A DNA stretch of 64,000 nucleotides from Whitmania pigra (Eukaryota; Annelida; Clitellata; Hirudinida; Haemopidae): contig JAJTWR010000335.1 of assembly GCA_021613335.1 (NCBI GenBank), positions 371,001 through 435,000 of the forward strand. Reading direction: 5' to 3'. Shown piece after piece: positions 23,069-35,806 of this stretch (positions are counted from its first letter, which is position 1; the number at the start of each line of letters is the position of its first letter). The notes under the pieces are model-generated. The model did not search any database, was not told the DNA's origin, and saw only the letters and a list, made by a program, of their open reading frames with translations. The position numbers and the translations under genes were made by a program.

Positions 23069-24436
23069 ATGTCCGAAGACATGGAGCTTCTGGAATCGAA
23101 ACACGAAAAGAAAAGCATCTTCGATCGCTTCTGTCGATGCGAATCCAAGGAAAGATCTCCGAGCTGCCTCCCCGATTGGTACGTCCCCCGGAGGATCATC
23201 GTGCTCATTATGCTCTTCCTAGGAATGGTGATCATCAATGCCCAGAGGGTGAATGTTGGTGTCACAGTGGTGGCTATACTTCATAAAAGTGCACACACGA
23301 AGGTTTCGAATCCAGAATCTCTGGCTGGGGTTGGTTTTGTTAATTGCTTGTTAGTTAATTGCAGCTGCAATTGTTGTTAATAATGTTAATATTACTTTGT
23401 TGCTAGCTTTATCTTTGGGGTTGTTGTGCTCATAGTTTTAAGGCTTGTAATTGGTAATTAGTTATTAATTAGAATAGGTTATCGTCATTCTTGTATAAAC
23501 TTGAAAAGTGCATGGATAAATATTATTATTAGTTACTGAGGTGAGAGGCAATCAAATCTTTTGGTTCTTGTGGTTTATTCAGCCCCATAGTTTATAATGT
23601 GCTATGATGCTGTCATGTGACAAACATGTTGCTATTTTAACTGATAAAACTTGATTGATTACGAGATCATGGTAAAGAATTATTAAATTCTTTGAGGAAT
23701 TACAACATTTACAGTTATTATTTGCCTCATAATGTCATGTAAAGAGGACATATTTTCAATGAAATTGTTTTCATTTTGTCGTATATGTTAGCCTCCGCCA
23801 TATGTTTTAAAAAAAATTATCGGCTCATTGAATATTTGTATGACTCGTGACGTCAATGAAGTGCAAACCACCAATATTTTTGGAGAGCTCTCAAGACATC
23901 ACCTTGTGCAAACAATCTTAGGTTTTTTGTATGGTTGCTTGATTGACTTCTTGATTGGTCAGTTAGCTGGTTGTTTAGTTGATTGACTTCTTGATTGATT
24001 TATTAGTTTGCTGGATGTCTGGATTGTTGATTGGTCAGTTGGCTAGTTGGTTAGTTGATTGGTTGATTGATAAGTTGGTTGGTTGATTGATAAGTTGGTT
24101 GATTGATTCAGCCATCAAACCACCTTTAAAAAATGTTTCAAGAATAATGGGTCCTTGTTTTGATGATATCAATGAATGTATGAATGATGCTGTTACAGGA
24201 CAGCTGTTGTATTGATGATTTATGCTTGCCTGAGCGTGTGAGCTGATAATGTTTTTAACCTAAATTGAATTTTAAAAACAAGCTCTTGTGCATTTTGTAA
24301 TCATCTGCACTTGTTATCTATTTTTTACTAGCTTAGATTAGATTTTAGTGATGGGTTAAGTGCTGATGATAAGGTTGCACTGATGATGTTACTGTTATTA
24401 TTGTTATTGTTGGTGTTATTATTAACATTATATTAC

Positions 24437-24472
<36 letters not shown>

Positions 24473-27400
24473 GTTATTATTATTATTATTATTATTATTT
24501 TATTACTGTTATTATTTTATGACAATAACAAGACATCACAGTAACATCAGCAATGAATAATAATTAATAATTTTATTTCTTTCAATCACCTTTACGCTCC
24601 CGAATTATATATCACAAATCAATGTAAAATGTAAATGTAACTTCAACAATATAATATTCATCAGATCAGCTTATCCATCCTAATCGCACTAGATCTAATC
24701 ATTCCGACAACCATGTCGACCTGCCTTGAACATCGTAGATTAACACAGGCATGCAGTACAACAGTACAACAGTGCAGGTTCATGGATCATATTCCTGCAT
24801 GCTGCAGAAATGGCAACAGTCGTACCGTGCCTTATTCGCAACCACCACGTCCGCACCCCAAAGCAGCACCCTCCAGAGTTGCTACGGGGAAGTTACAAAA
24901 TGGCCGAGCAATTAAAAAGTGCCCTCGCATCCCGATCCGATAAATCCATATGCATCTGGCGACCTGTCCAATTCTTCGGTTTGTCTCGGCCTCGACGTCA
25001 TGTTTGAATACTTTGACGGCCTTTCATCTGGTCAAATCTTTCCTTGTTTACCACGTTACTTTTACGTCCTTTGTTAATGACTTGCGTTGCACCTGTACTG
25101 TTGGTGGGCGTTGATTGGTCGATGTCATGCAATGCGATTGCCATGACAACGGCTCTGTTTATTTCTCTTCTAAATCCTTTCAATTGCTGCTGGCAATTGA
25201 TTTTTTGGGGCAGAACATCTGTCCGTACGAGTCGTTGGTGTTGCTATTGACGACGACGACGACGATGATGATGATTATGATAACGGTGGTTGCATAGGTA
25301 ACAGAGCTTTCTTTCTTGTTTCTACGGGATGATATCATTGTGAGCGCCCTACACAAATTTTCTCCATCGCAATCATTATCACTTTCATCGTCATCATCAT
25401 CATCATCTTGCTTGTGTCATTTGGTATTCAATATAATCTTAAGTAATCCTAATGAGATGATGAGTCCCTGGTGACTAACCTTTCCAGATCTCCAACCTGA
25501 CATGGTCCAATACCATGGTAGGGTGGCTCCATTCGATATTTTACGTCGGCATACTCATCAGCCAGGTGCCATGTGGCTATCTCGTCACAAAGTACCCTTC
25601 CCACAGGTACGAATTATTATAGTCACTAAGGCAGCCGTTAATAACGTCGCCATCATCCTTACCGTCATCATCATTATTATACACCATGCTGTATCATTTT
25701 GTATGCAACAATTGAATGTCCTACTGCTATGAGAGAACAGGTGCATCAGCATTCAATATTCAAATTATGCACAAAATTGAGATTAATTTGAATCTCTGCA
25801 GCAATGAGATTGATTGTTCATCTTTTTGTGACATCATCATCTTGTTTTAATTATCATAATTTGTCTCCTCAAGTTATCACTTTAACATGTGATAAATGGG
25901 GTCATATTTACTTTTATCACGTCGTCATCGTTGAACTTTCCGGCCAACGTCGTCAACATCGTCCTCGTCGTCATTGTTTACAATCATCATCATTATCATC
26001 CAGGTTGTTTGGAGGATGCATATTCATCTGCTGTGTCCTCAATCTATTCCTCCCTATATCCATTTCTCATATTGGTTATGCAGCAGCCTGCATCGTCCGT
26101 CTCCTACAGGGCCTTGTCGAGGTTGTCGATCGATTATTGATTCGTTCTAATTATAATATGATAATTTAATCTTAAGTGCAAGTTAGCTCACAGGGTTGTA
26201 TTCTAGTATTCCTACTAGTGGCAGTAAAAGCAAAGGTCACTAAGGCGCTACATAAAAGGATTAAACCAGTTTGTGCTATATAAATGTACTTATTAATGTT
26301 TCTCTCATAGCAGTATTTGTGCTTGCGGCCATTTTTTAACAGTTATAGAAACTCTTGCGAGCGGCTAGGATTTGAACTCCTACCGGAGCCTCACCAAAGC
26401 GAGAGCCTTAACCATCAGGCTCCTACTTGAGAATAATATTTTTTAATATATTAGTGAAGGTTCATTGGGATGCTCAAAACTCATTGAGCAGATTACATTA
26501 ATATTTAGTCTGCATTAATTATGTTAATGTTACATTACTATTAAGTCGTCGTTGCAGGGCATGCTGTATCCGAGCTGTTACGATGTCCTGCGGATTTGGT
26601 CTCTGCCCGAGGAAAAAAGTCGGATGGGAGCCACCGTTTTGACCGGTTAGGGAGTTTGCAGAACAAAGGTTTCAATTTGCGACAAGAGATGTCGCAACTG
26701 TTGAAAATTAACAAATGTTGTAAATGTTGCTATTGGGCTAGTCATGCAACTCTTGAATTGTTGGCTGCCATTTTCTTTCAGGCTCCTACATCGGTCCAAC
26801 GGTGGGCATGACACTGTCGGGAATGCTCACCCACTATTTCGGCTGGGTCTTTGTATTCTATGTTCACGGTTAGATTCAACTCGGTTTAAGCAGTTCGCCT
26901 GATTATATGATAATTTTTTTTTTTTTAATTTTTTTTTAAATTGTTCATTAATTTTTTCCTATTTGCCACTTTTTTTGGCTTTGAATTTAAAATATCAATT
27001 GCAAATGTAAACACAGCGATCGTCGTTAAAGGCACAAAAAAAATATTAACATTAGCTGCAACGTATAAAAGTAAAAAACGTTTCACATGCCGAGGAGGGC
27101 TTCATCGATCACAATGGTGATGATGATGATGATGATGGTGATTTCAATAATACCAGGTGGGGCTGGCATTCTCTGGTACGTCTTCTATTTTTGGCTGGTC
27201 TACGAAAATCCGACGAAACATCCGACCATCAGTGACGACGAACGGAAACTCATCCTGACCAGGCAGGGGGAGGCCGCCGTGGTTTGCGAGGTGGGTGAGT
27301 GGTCTTATGAGGATGAATGCCATCGCTCGCAACAATTCGTCATCACAAATATTGTTAAAATCTGTTGCACTTAGTTAAACAATTGTTTAGCATTTTCGTT

Positions 27401-28722
27401 GATACAGAAATTATTTGATAACCTTATTTCTGATGATGATAATGATGATTGTTATTATACATTGAATTTGTCTTGTACTTGGCAAGGGGCTACTTTTGTA
27501 AAGGTGTCACTTTTCACCTGTGTCATGTGATTCACAAATACTTGTTATTTTTGTAAATGTTTAAATAAATAATTATTAATTAAGCATCACCATTATTATT
27601 ATTATTACTATTATTATTATTATTATTATTATTATTTATATTTTTTTCATCATTATCATCATAACCAGGAGAGTCCTGTTCCATGGAAAGCAATATTCAC
27701 TTCAGTTCCAGTGTACTCATTGATTATCTGCAACTTTGCTCGAAGCTCCGTCTTCTACATGCTCCTGACCAATCAGCCGACGTATTTCAACCTCTTCAGC
27801 TTCACCTTCGTTGAGGTTGGTTCGTAATTCTGGATGGGAGGAGTTAAAACCTTCATCACCTGCCTCTCAGCTGCTGAGGCATTAATTTTGATGTCGATTT
27901 TATTGAATTGCACTTTGAATGATCGAATAATTAACGTCCAATCGCAGAACGGTCTCTTCTCGTCCTTACCACATGCTTTCATGGCTATCTTCTGCCTCGC
28001 CAGTGGCAGCCTTGCGGATCTTTGTTTGGCACGACCCAGTTTGACTCCGACCTTTGTCAGGAAGTTTTTCACGTGTGTTGGTTAGTCGATCTATTGTTAT
28101 TATTGTTATTGTTGTCGTCGTTGCTGTTGTTGTTGTTATTGTTATTATAATTATTATTTTTTATAATTTACCTCTGATTCTTTTTGATTATTTCCAGGGC
28201 TTGGCATCGAGGGGGTGTTCTTCTATGGCATGGCCATGGCGAAGGATAAGTTCCTGGCTGTGGCATTCCTCACAATAGCTGTCGGTATCAGTGGCATTGC
28301 CATTTCAGGTGACATTAGTTAATGTTACATTTAGGAACTGGTGTTAGGTGACTGTTATGATGATAGTAATAATAGTATTAATAATAATAATTGTGGGCAT
28401 GTTTATCATAATTGATAAATCTTATTGGCTTACCCAAAGATGTATTGATAAGCACACATTCATGATTATCATGGCCACCACCATAATCACATTCATAACC
28501 TTCACTGTAATCACATTTATCACCATCATCATCATCAGAAACAACCATTCATTATAACCATTTAAGGTTGGCAAATCAACCACCTCGACCTGGCTCCAAG
28601 GTACGCTGGCATCTTGGTTGCCATAACGATGACCTTTGGGACCTTGGCAGGTGTGACGAACCCAATCATTGTCGCTTACATGACCGAAGATCAGGTGCCC
28701 AAAGTTTATTTTCTAGTTGATT

Positions 28723-28756
<34 letters not shown>

Positions 28757-29419
28757 ATTATTATTATTCGTAATCTGTAATAACTTTTATAACTTGTAAA
28801 TAAGTTATTCATATCAACTTTGCATAATTTTTAAAACCAGAAAGATATCGTTACCATGTTATTAAGATTGTGGTTGTAGGTAAATGCATTACTTGTTCTG
28901 TGGTTATTTTCATCATTGTAGTTGTTGTGGTTGCTGTGATTTCTGTCATTGCTGCTGCTGTTGTTGTTGTTGCTATGATTTCTGTTGTTGTTGTGATTGT
29001 CGTGTTTTCTTGCAGACGTTGGAGAGCTGGCAGGACGTGTTCTGGATGACCGGCTCGATTCTTCTCTTCACTACCATCTTTTACTGGCTCTTTGGATCTG
29101 GTTGGAATTTCTTTTATTTAGTCACTTTGCTTACATTATTTGCATATTTTGTCTCAATCGAGTCATGGTTGATGTTCTAACCATTGTCGGTGATACTTCA
29201 AAAGGCGAGAGGCAACCGTGGGCCACACCGAGGCCACCTCCCGTTCGTGTCGTCAATGGCAACGACCTCGGGGAGGGCAGCGTGAAGCCCTACGGCACCT
29301 TCCCTGCCCAGTCGAACTTCGACTCTTACGCTCTCCCCAATGACTACTGCATAGCTGCTCCACAGCTGCCCAGCGATGCCAAAGTTTCAGCTGCTGATAA
29401 GAAAGAAGATTCAAAATAA
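23069..29419 (+). CDS. SLC17 family transporter, vesicular-glutamate-transporter-like
   Basis: Major-facilitator anion transporter expected in vesicle or lysosome membranes. Twelve in-phase exons: 23069-23302, 25488-25606, 26004-26121, 26558-26645, 26782-26868, 27157-27290, 27669-27815, 27948-28080, 28198-28308, 28567-28694, 29016-29100, 29205-29419, giving 532 residues with about 12 hydrophobic segments. It tracks VGLUTs through QRVNVGV (helix 1), GWLHSIFYVGILISQVPCGY, VRLLQGLVEG, YENPTKHPTISDDER, NFARSSVFYMLL, INHLDLAPRYAGIL and GERQPWA. The charged positions remembered as important in VGLUT2 (Arg in helix 1, His in GWLH, Arg and Glu in VRLLQGLVEG, Arg in NFARS) are all present. The N-terminal loop after helix 1 is short. 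The C-terminal tail is Pro-rich and lacks vertebrate-type dileucine motifs. Sialin-like or orphan SLC17 activity cannot be excluded. The exon 1 donor (AAG|GTTTCG) is the weakest junction; a small extra exon could be missing. Confidence 0.92.
23935..24110. repeat. TTGATTGATTGGTTAGT-type minisatellite
   Basis: Diverged tandem units built from TTGATTGA, TTGGTTAG and TTGATTGATAAG words over about 175 bp, within SLC17 intron 1. Confidence 0.8.
24427..24505. repeat. (ATT)n microsatellite
   Basis: ATT repeat with a few G substitutions, in SLC17 intron 1. Confidence 0.9.
26230..26430 (-). mobile_element. tRNA-derived SINE with GTGCTATATAAATG tail
   Basis: On the minus strand an A-box-like TGATGGTTAAGGC and a B-box-like GTTCAAATCC are spaced as in a tRNA. 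Downstream comes TGTACATTTATATAGCAC, then GTAGCGCCTTAGTGACC. This is the common tRNA-head, TATA-like-tail SINE layout. It lies in SLC17 intron 3. Target-site duplications were not identified. Confidence 0.6.
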
Positions 29420-30494
29420 GGGATTATGGTGATTGTGATCGTGAAGGTGATGATTATGATGGTGATAATGTTCATTTCGTTTATCATCGAAAGGGGTAGC
29501 ATTAATCTATTGTCATCGGTCGAGTGTGAGCGTGTTATTAGCTTTTGTGATAACCCGTCGTAAACAGGGTCATTTGTCATCCTCCTTTTGACCACTTTTG
29601 ACCCTTCTCTAGCTGACATAGGCGGCTTTCACGAAGCCAGTGGTAATAGTCATTCACGTTGGTCTCGTGTTATGGAATTAATTCGAGGAATTATGTTGTA
29701 TGAATTATGTGTGAGGTGAAGTCATGGCTAGTCCTGGATGAATCTAGTCTTGGTCTGTGCTTATATAGCATTGAGCAGAATTCATTTACAGCACATTTTT
29801 CTGGTCTCTGAGATGTATTCAATTGAGATTAATTGTTTATTGTTTTAATCACCACTCAATTAGTTCTGTATTTGTTGTTGTTTTCCGGCCGATCGAGAGT
29901 TTCTTTTGGAACGATCACTTAAGTCATCGAATGAACAGTTTTTTTTTTGTTTTGCATAATTACTCATTTTTGGTGCAACGTGGCATCGAGGTTTAACAAC
30001 CCAGTAGTTTTGGGGTTTTACGATGCAACGAATCAAGTGTAATGCGCTGAAATTAATTTTCAGTTTGTTGGCAATGATTTGTCAGTAATTGTTTGTCGTT
30101 TTATTAAATCCAAATGATTTATTCCAAAAGATTTATTCTTAATTAATCTTGGAACCAAACCATTTTCAACATTTGTTTCTTATTGATCACTTTCTCATCA
30201 TCATTTAATGTATTATTGACTTCATCATTATTATAGTATAATTATAATTTATTATTATCACTAATATAATTAATTTATTTTTATTAAATAATGTCAAAGG
30301 CTGTTTTAATTTAACAATTAGTTGATGTTCATGACTTTTTCTGAAAAGTTTAATTAAGTGAATGTTTCATGGATATCAGGGATTTTTGATTTATTAATTT
30401 TAGTTGTTATTCTTTATTATTTTTAATTATTAATTTTATAATGAATTATTTGATAAGTAAGGGTATTTTATTAATTGTTATTATTATTATTATT

Positions 30495-30542
<48 letters not shown>

Positions 30543-32458
30543 CAGTTTGTGATACTTTGATATCCACATTGCTTAGAACAACCATCTTCTCCTCACCATT
30601 TTCTTCTCTTTTTTGATTCGAGTACTTTGATGAAGTTCGGATTCAGAGGCACATTGTAGTTATTAAGTTATATGTTGATGTTGTAAACATTCATTGTTTC
30701 AATACAAACCAAAACATTTCTGCATTAACAGCATGCACTGGATCATGACTTAAAAATTTATTTCAAGTCCTTTTTTGGCTACGATTTGAAATTATTATGT
30801 CTGCAACTACCTTTACATTCCTAAGCTAATTGTACCATGTGTATAACTTATTTAACTAATTATTCTAACTAATTGTATTACACTTCTCCTACATTCCATC
30901 GAATGGACGCTGAACATTGAACGGCTGTGTTTAACGTGCAAGCAATGTCGGTGCCTGATGAACTTATTGTTTTGTGTTGTTTCGGAGTGCGAATGCATCG
31001 TCCTTTCACACGTGTTACATTTGTATGGGGAGCATTGATCTGACCTGATGTATTTTTCGGTGTCTTCATCTATTTTTGATGTTCATTTCATTGCTAACAT
31101 TTAGAATTATCTGATTAAGGGGCATGAAGCTACAAATTAACGTAATGCTTAGAAACCCTTTAAACTCACTTTAAGTTTTGGTTTTGTATCATTCAAAATT
31201 CATTCCACTTTTAGATCTCTGGAGGATGCAAATCCATTTGAGCAGATGATGATGATGATGTCTGTAACGATGACCATGCTGGTGATGTGCTTGTAGCTGT
31301 GCTCATTAGCTGTGGCTATATCGGACAATCACGGTTTAACATTAATCACTTGAAGTCATCAGCTGCATCACTGAAGAATATTATTTTGCATTTATTGTTG
31401 CTCTCGCTCACGTACAGGCGTCATTGCCCCAAACACGGCATAATTTACAAGGTCACTCGCTTCAACAATATTTCCATTTTAATCCAAACAGAATTCAGTG
31501 TCTTTATCAACTTGTTATGCTATACTTCACGGGCTATTAGTCTCCGTGGTATGATGTGCCTGCGATATGCTCTTCACATCTCATTATTCGACATTTGAAT
31601 AACCATGCATGCTGAAGCATTACCGGAATTCTAATTACATCAACAAGGGACTACATTTCTCAAAGATTTATAAAATTCTAAATCTCAAGGTATTTACGAC
31701 ATTTAATGCAATTATTTACCTTCCCACCAACAAATTCGTCCGTCTGCCCCCGGTTTCGATGTGAGGTAGAAACAGTTACAACCAGTCTCACCGATGTGAA
31801 CCCATGCATAAGTTCAAATCCTGCAGCATCGTCAAACCAATTGGAAACCTCTCTCTTAACATTACCTCAGCTGCAAACGGACCCCAGCGTCGAAATGGGT
31901 CGAGTTGCAACAACTAGCACGTTCAAATGACAAGAAAAACTTTCGAACGCTCACATACCATGAGAAATGTCTATTGTCGTTTCAAGCTTTGCATGCACTC
32001 ACGACGGTACAGGTCACCTCAAGAATAAAAATTAAAATTAGTAAAATAGGTTAGCTGTGAGATGCCCAAAGCATCCAAATCATGTTAATGTTAGCATCAT
32101 AATCATCAATGTAACGAGTGCCCCAAAAGGACAAAAAGCAATTCCAGGGGAGGCAACTTTAGACCGTGACATCCTTACTACTAACTGCATATGAGAAGAT
32201 GCTCGAGACGCCAGGCATCTTTGAAACCACGAGAGCGAAACAGAACAACAGTCCGCCTTACCGCGTCAGACGACACGAGCAAGCAGAATCACACAAAGAA
32301 ATGTAAAAACGAAATCCGATTTTTTTAACATTTATCTCTAAGTAATCAAATTCAAATCAGCCAATGACGTGACAATGATGATGATGATGCTAAACTTTCA
32401 GACCCAAGCGAGAGATATTGGGAATCTTCATGTTTCAAACTTTCCACTTGTGCGCTTT
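29420..32458. other. Spacer between the SLC17 gene and the NTF2 genes
   Basis: Convergent 3' ends: SLC17 runs rightward, NTF2 runs leftward. The stretch contains the probable SLC17 3' UTR, a (GTT)n tract (30478-30541) and a short GAT tract (about 31243-31260). Open frames such as 31287-31598 and 31706-31930 have no recognisable domain and no splice partners that I could see. Confidence 0.5.
30478..30541. repeat. (ATT)n to (GTT)n microsatellite
   Basis: ATT repeat passing into about 15 uninterrupted GTT units, downstream of the SLC17 gene. Confidence 0.95.
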
Positions 32459-32978
32459 TTAAGCATTGTGAATTGAGAGTCGAAAGATGTCATGAAAGAT
32501 AAAGTAGCTGCTGTTGCATGGTTTGATGAAGAAAGTTTGACTGAAGGCATGGGGAGGATCATCATCAGCCTGCAAATGAAAAGTATTTTGAATAATTTTT
32601 GTAAAAGGAATTCAAACTCCAATTTTAGCCCCTATGTAAACCCAGAGAAATTCACCAAATTACTTGTTAAAGCTTATCAAGTTTCATTTAGCAGTTTCTT
32701 ACCTTCAAGCGTCCAGTTACAAGAACAATAATTCCACTGTCTGACGTAGGCTGACAGTCAACCTTCGTGACTAGGTGTTGTATTGTTCCAAAACGAAGTT
32801 TTTCTGTGAGGATCTCTTTGATGGCTACCTGGCCTTGACCCTTATGTTCTTCAAAGGTAAACATAGCGTCTGGCGAGTACAGCTGGACCAGTTGCTCCCT
32901 GTTGGTCTCAAAAGTTGAATAGTAGGCTCTAACAAATTCCTCCCCCAAAATCTCCCAGGCTGGCTTCTGCGCATTCAT
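32459..32978 (-). CDS. Nuclear transport factor 2, tandem copy A
   Basis: NTF2 carries RanGDP into the nucleus by binding Ran and FG nucleoporins. Two exons, 32703-32978 and 32459-32569, join in phase 0 (AAG|GTAAGA ... CAG|GCT) to 128 residues; human NTF2 has 127. It aligns along its length: YYSTFETNREQLVQLYSPDA, TFEEHKGQGQVAI, VDCQPTSDSGIIVLVTGRLK, then ADDDPPHAFSQTFFIKP and HDIFRLSIHNA. The acidic ADDD run corresponds to the human ADED region containing the two Asp residues that contact Ran, and Glu after TF matches human Glu42; the Trp at human position 41 is Phe here. A near-identical copy lies 1 kb upstream. Both keep open frames and splice sites, so both may be active. Confidence 0.92.
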
Positions 32979-33976
32979 TATGTCGTTTCACTGCAAAAAA
33001 ATGCAATTTTAATAAATCCATCAAATTTATGCACAAGTAATGGTCGATTTCGATGGATCCTTGCATAATGGATATCACCATCGAGATCCGAGCATGGAAG
33101 TATTCGTACCGACTCCGCCGATCAAAAAATACCCAAAAAGTCAGAAATTATTAAAACGAATAGTAAATTTGAATTATTAAATTGAAGAAATCAATTGGAT
33201 TCGAACCTTTGCACAATCCTTCGGTAATAAGAGTGCAAAACAGAGAAATTGCCAGAAAAATACTAAATGTTGCTGTAATCGTTGGGCTGATTTCTTAGGA
33301 GCTTAATAATGAGTATTTAAAAATAACTATTAATTTATTTGTTTAGCTTAACAAATTTATTTCAAATTTTGTTTTTTTTTATTAAAAAAATATTTGGAAT
33401 GATTGCTTCATTTAAGAAATAGCTCGATTTTATTTGGTAAACAAACACATAATTTATACAACATTCAAATGTTTTATAAATGTTTATTTTTTTGTTATGC
33501 TTTTTTAGTTTTAGACGATTTTAAGAATATTCCAGAAAGTTCTAATTAAAATCACACCGCATTAGTTACAGACAAATAAGAATAATAAGAGGAAATAATG
33601 CTCGAGTTAAACCATTTGTAAAGTTAGACATAAAAGCAAGTATTCATAAAGCCAATATATACAAAATGTATGTTTCCAAATCCCAAGTGACCTTCAACTC
33701 TAGAAACCATTATTAAACTTCAGATTTTATCCTTAGCAATAATAGCCTGCTAACAAATAACAAGAAATACACTCAAAACGCCGGAAATTTGAATATATTA
33801 TCTCCCAAGGATCACATACATTTATCTAATTTGCGAACTAATAACTTGAAAACAAACGTAGGCTCGATTATTCAACTTTTATTTCACTCAATAATGGGAT
33901 GATTCAAAACAATTTCAGACCCAAAAATATTATGAACCAGGATCTTTTTCATCTCGAAAACATTCTGTCCCCGCAC
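32979..33976. other. Spacer between the two NTF2 genes
   Basis: About 1 kb, AT-rich, with no exon-like frame. It should include the promoter and 5' UTR of copy A and the 3' UTR of copy B. No TATA box was recognised. Confidence 0.5.
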
Positions 33977-34450
33977 TTAAGCGTTGTGTATGGAGAGTCG
34001 GAAGATATCATGATGAATAAAGTAACTGCCGTTGAGTGGTTTGATGAAGAAAGTTTGACTGAAGGCATGGGGATGGTCATCATCAGCCTGTAAAAAAAAT
34101 AATTTAATTTATTGATTTCCAAGATCTGGTATAACTTTACTTATACACACTAAAACTCATTGCACTTCACTTACCTTCAAGCGTCCAGTTACGAGAACAA
34201 CAATCCCATTTTCAGATGTGGGCTGGCAATCAATTGTTGTGGCTATATGTTTAATCGATCCAAAACGAAGTTTTTCTGTGAGGATCTCTCTGATGGCTAC
34301 ATGGCCTTGACCCTTATGTTCTTCAAAGGTAAACATCGCATCCGGAGAGTACAGCTGGACCAATTGCTCCCTGTTGGTCTCAAAAGTCGAGTAATAGAAG
34401 TTAACAATCTGCTCCCCCAAAGCTTCCCAGGCTGGCTTCTGAGCATTCAT
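33977..34450 (-). CDS. Nuclear transport factor 2, tandem copy B
   Basis: Exons 34175-34450 and 33977-34087 join in phase 0 to 128 residues, with the same length, intron position and exon sizes (276 and 111 bases) as copy A. Exon 1 shares the MNAQKPAWE start, EALGEQIVNFYYSTFETNRE and EEHKGQGHVAI. Exon 2 reads ADDDHPHAFSQTFFIKPLNG then HHDIFRLSIHNA. Differences from copy A are scattered substitutions without frame disruption. This is a clear tandem gene duplication with the intron retained, so not a retrocopy. The two may have diverged in expression, which the sequence cannot show. Confidence 0.92.
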
Positions 34451-35049
34451 CTTGTAGTTTGAATAGAAGACAACTAAGTATTCTAACTAATCCGTCAGCT
34501 TTTCTCGGAGTATTCATTGAGCTGATTTTAAGGAGCTCAATGACTGACAGTAAAAAAACTGTAAATAGACATGTTTATTTTTTATAATTATAAAAGGAAA
34601 TAAAATTTTAAAATGTGTTTTTTTTGTATCTGTAAATTGTAAAGCATTTCGAATAGTACGCTCGCTAAAAACATAGACATTCGTAAAACGACCGCCAGAT
34701 GGCGTACACAAACAAAGTTTGGAGAAGCCCCGAAATAGTCCTCCTTATAAGTATTGCACATTTTCCTATTCCAGACGATCGTCTTTTCTCAATGCAGCAC
34801 ATTTTTTCTACTTAAATTTAAAAAATAAATAAGTAATGAAATTTTAAAGACGATATCATCAATTTTATGATCGCTAACGATGCACAGAGCACTCGAACCC
34901 GGTTGCGTTTTTCCAAACCCTAACCAAGACCTGCCATGGCTAATTAATATTCATAAGCCCACGAATGATTGGTTGAGATCTTAAATAGGTCAGAAGAACA
35001 TAGGCATATGTTTATTTGAATCATATGTTCAAAGTACTAACGCACGTAT
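34451..35049. other. Upstream region of NTF2 copy B with the first array-type box
   Basis: No coding exon. It contains CGCCAGATGGCG (34693-34704), preceded by TCGTAAAACGAC and followed by TACACAAA. About 100 bp on, a GCAGCACATTTTTTCTACTT block resembles the second half of the repeat units that dominate 36.5-47 kb. It is an outlying, hAT-separated member of that array. Confidence 0.6.
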
Positions 35050-35359
35050 GCGTGGTTCAATGGTTAAGGGCAGGGGCGCAACTAGGGGGGGGGGGGGGGG
35101 GCAGGGGGGGGGGGGGCAGGGGGGGGGCTTCCTAATAGGAGAGACCCTGCAATTTTTCCAAATCCGATGAGTTTTTTTTTGTTGGGGGGGGGGATAAGGG
35201 GATTTAACTGGTTTGAAACTTTGAGACAGAAGATAGTCAAACTCATAATAATAATAATCTGTTCTATCTTTAATTCTTTATTAATTATAATTGGTAGTTT
35301 TGATTTGAACAGTTTCAAAAATTTTTCGACTGCGTCGGGCTTTCGTCCCTTTTCTAAAC

Positions 35360-35806
35360 TTGAGCCCCCCCCACAGCATTTTTCGCTGGTTATCTGATCA
35401 TCAGATAACCAGTCATTTTGACAACCCTGCCTTGGCTGCTCTTGATGCTTTGCAGAATGGCACAATGACTCCCGAGCTTTCGGAGTTCTGCAGCCTTCAT
35501 AGAAAAGACGCTGAAACTGTGCAAAGACAGTTCCTATTCACATCGACAAGTTTACGTGCTGATGAGTCTGATCCCAATGCATGTATCGAACTTCAAGATC
35601 TTTTCTGTGCCACAAGCATTCAGCCCGAGTTGCATTATATGCTCGATGTTGCTCTTACTCAGCCATTTACGTCTTCAGATGCAGAAAGGGCATTTTCTAA
35701 ACTTCGCCTTATTAAAAGTCATCTCAGGACGACTATGTCTGCCTGTCGTTTGCAAAGTTTATTGAGAATATCTGCGAACAAAACAACTACTGCATTTCTT
35801 CCATGA
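35360..35806 (+). pseudogene. hAT transposase C-terminal dimerisation region, truncated
   Basis: Open frame whose last 130 codons resemble the C terminus of hAT/ZMYM1-like transposases: HFDNPALAALDALQNG, then ALTQPFTSSDAERAFSKLRL followed by IKSHLRTTMS, the hAT dimerisation signature. The RNase-H-like catalytic region that should precede it is missing. Upstream the frame runs into duplicated element end sequence and a palindrome, so translation from a native start is unlikely. It lies inside the TIR-bounded element. Confidence 0.85.
35386..35412. repeat. 27-bp near-perfect palindrome inside the hAT element
   Basis: Arms CTGGTTATCTGAT and ATCAGATAACCAG (13 bp each, perfect) around a single C. 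It sits at the junction between a copy of the element's subterminal sequence (...TTTTTCGCTGGTT) and the transposase fragment. Confidence 0.9.

Larger units (their letters stand above)
23303..25487. other. First intron of the SLC17 gene
   Basis: 2.2-kb intron. It holds a TTGATTGATTGG-type minisatellite (23935-24110), an ATT tract (24427-24505), a less AT-rich patch with an unassigned 65-codon frame (24810-25007), and a GATTGG/CCAAT-like motif near 25116. No exon of the transporter was recognised in it. Confidence 0.5.

Noticed and set aside
28997..29419. 140-codon frame covering the end of SLC17 in one piece
   Set aside because: The frame runs through an intron; the spliced model (29016-29100 joined to 29205-29419) keeps the conserved TLESWQDVFW and GERQPWA segments in phase.
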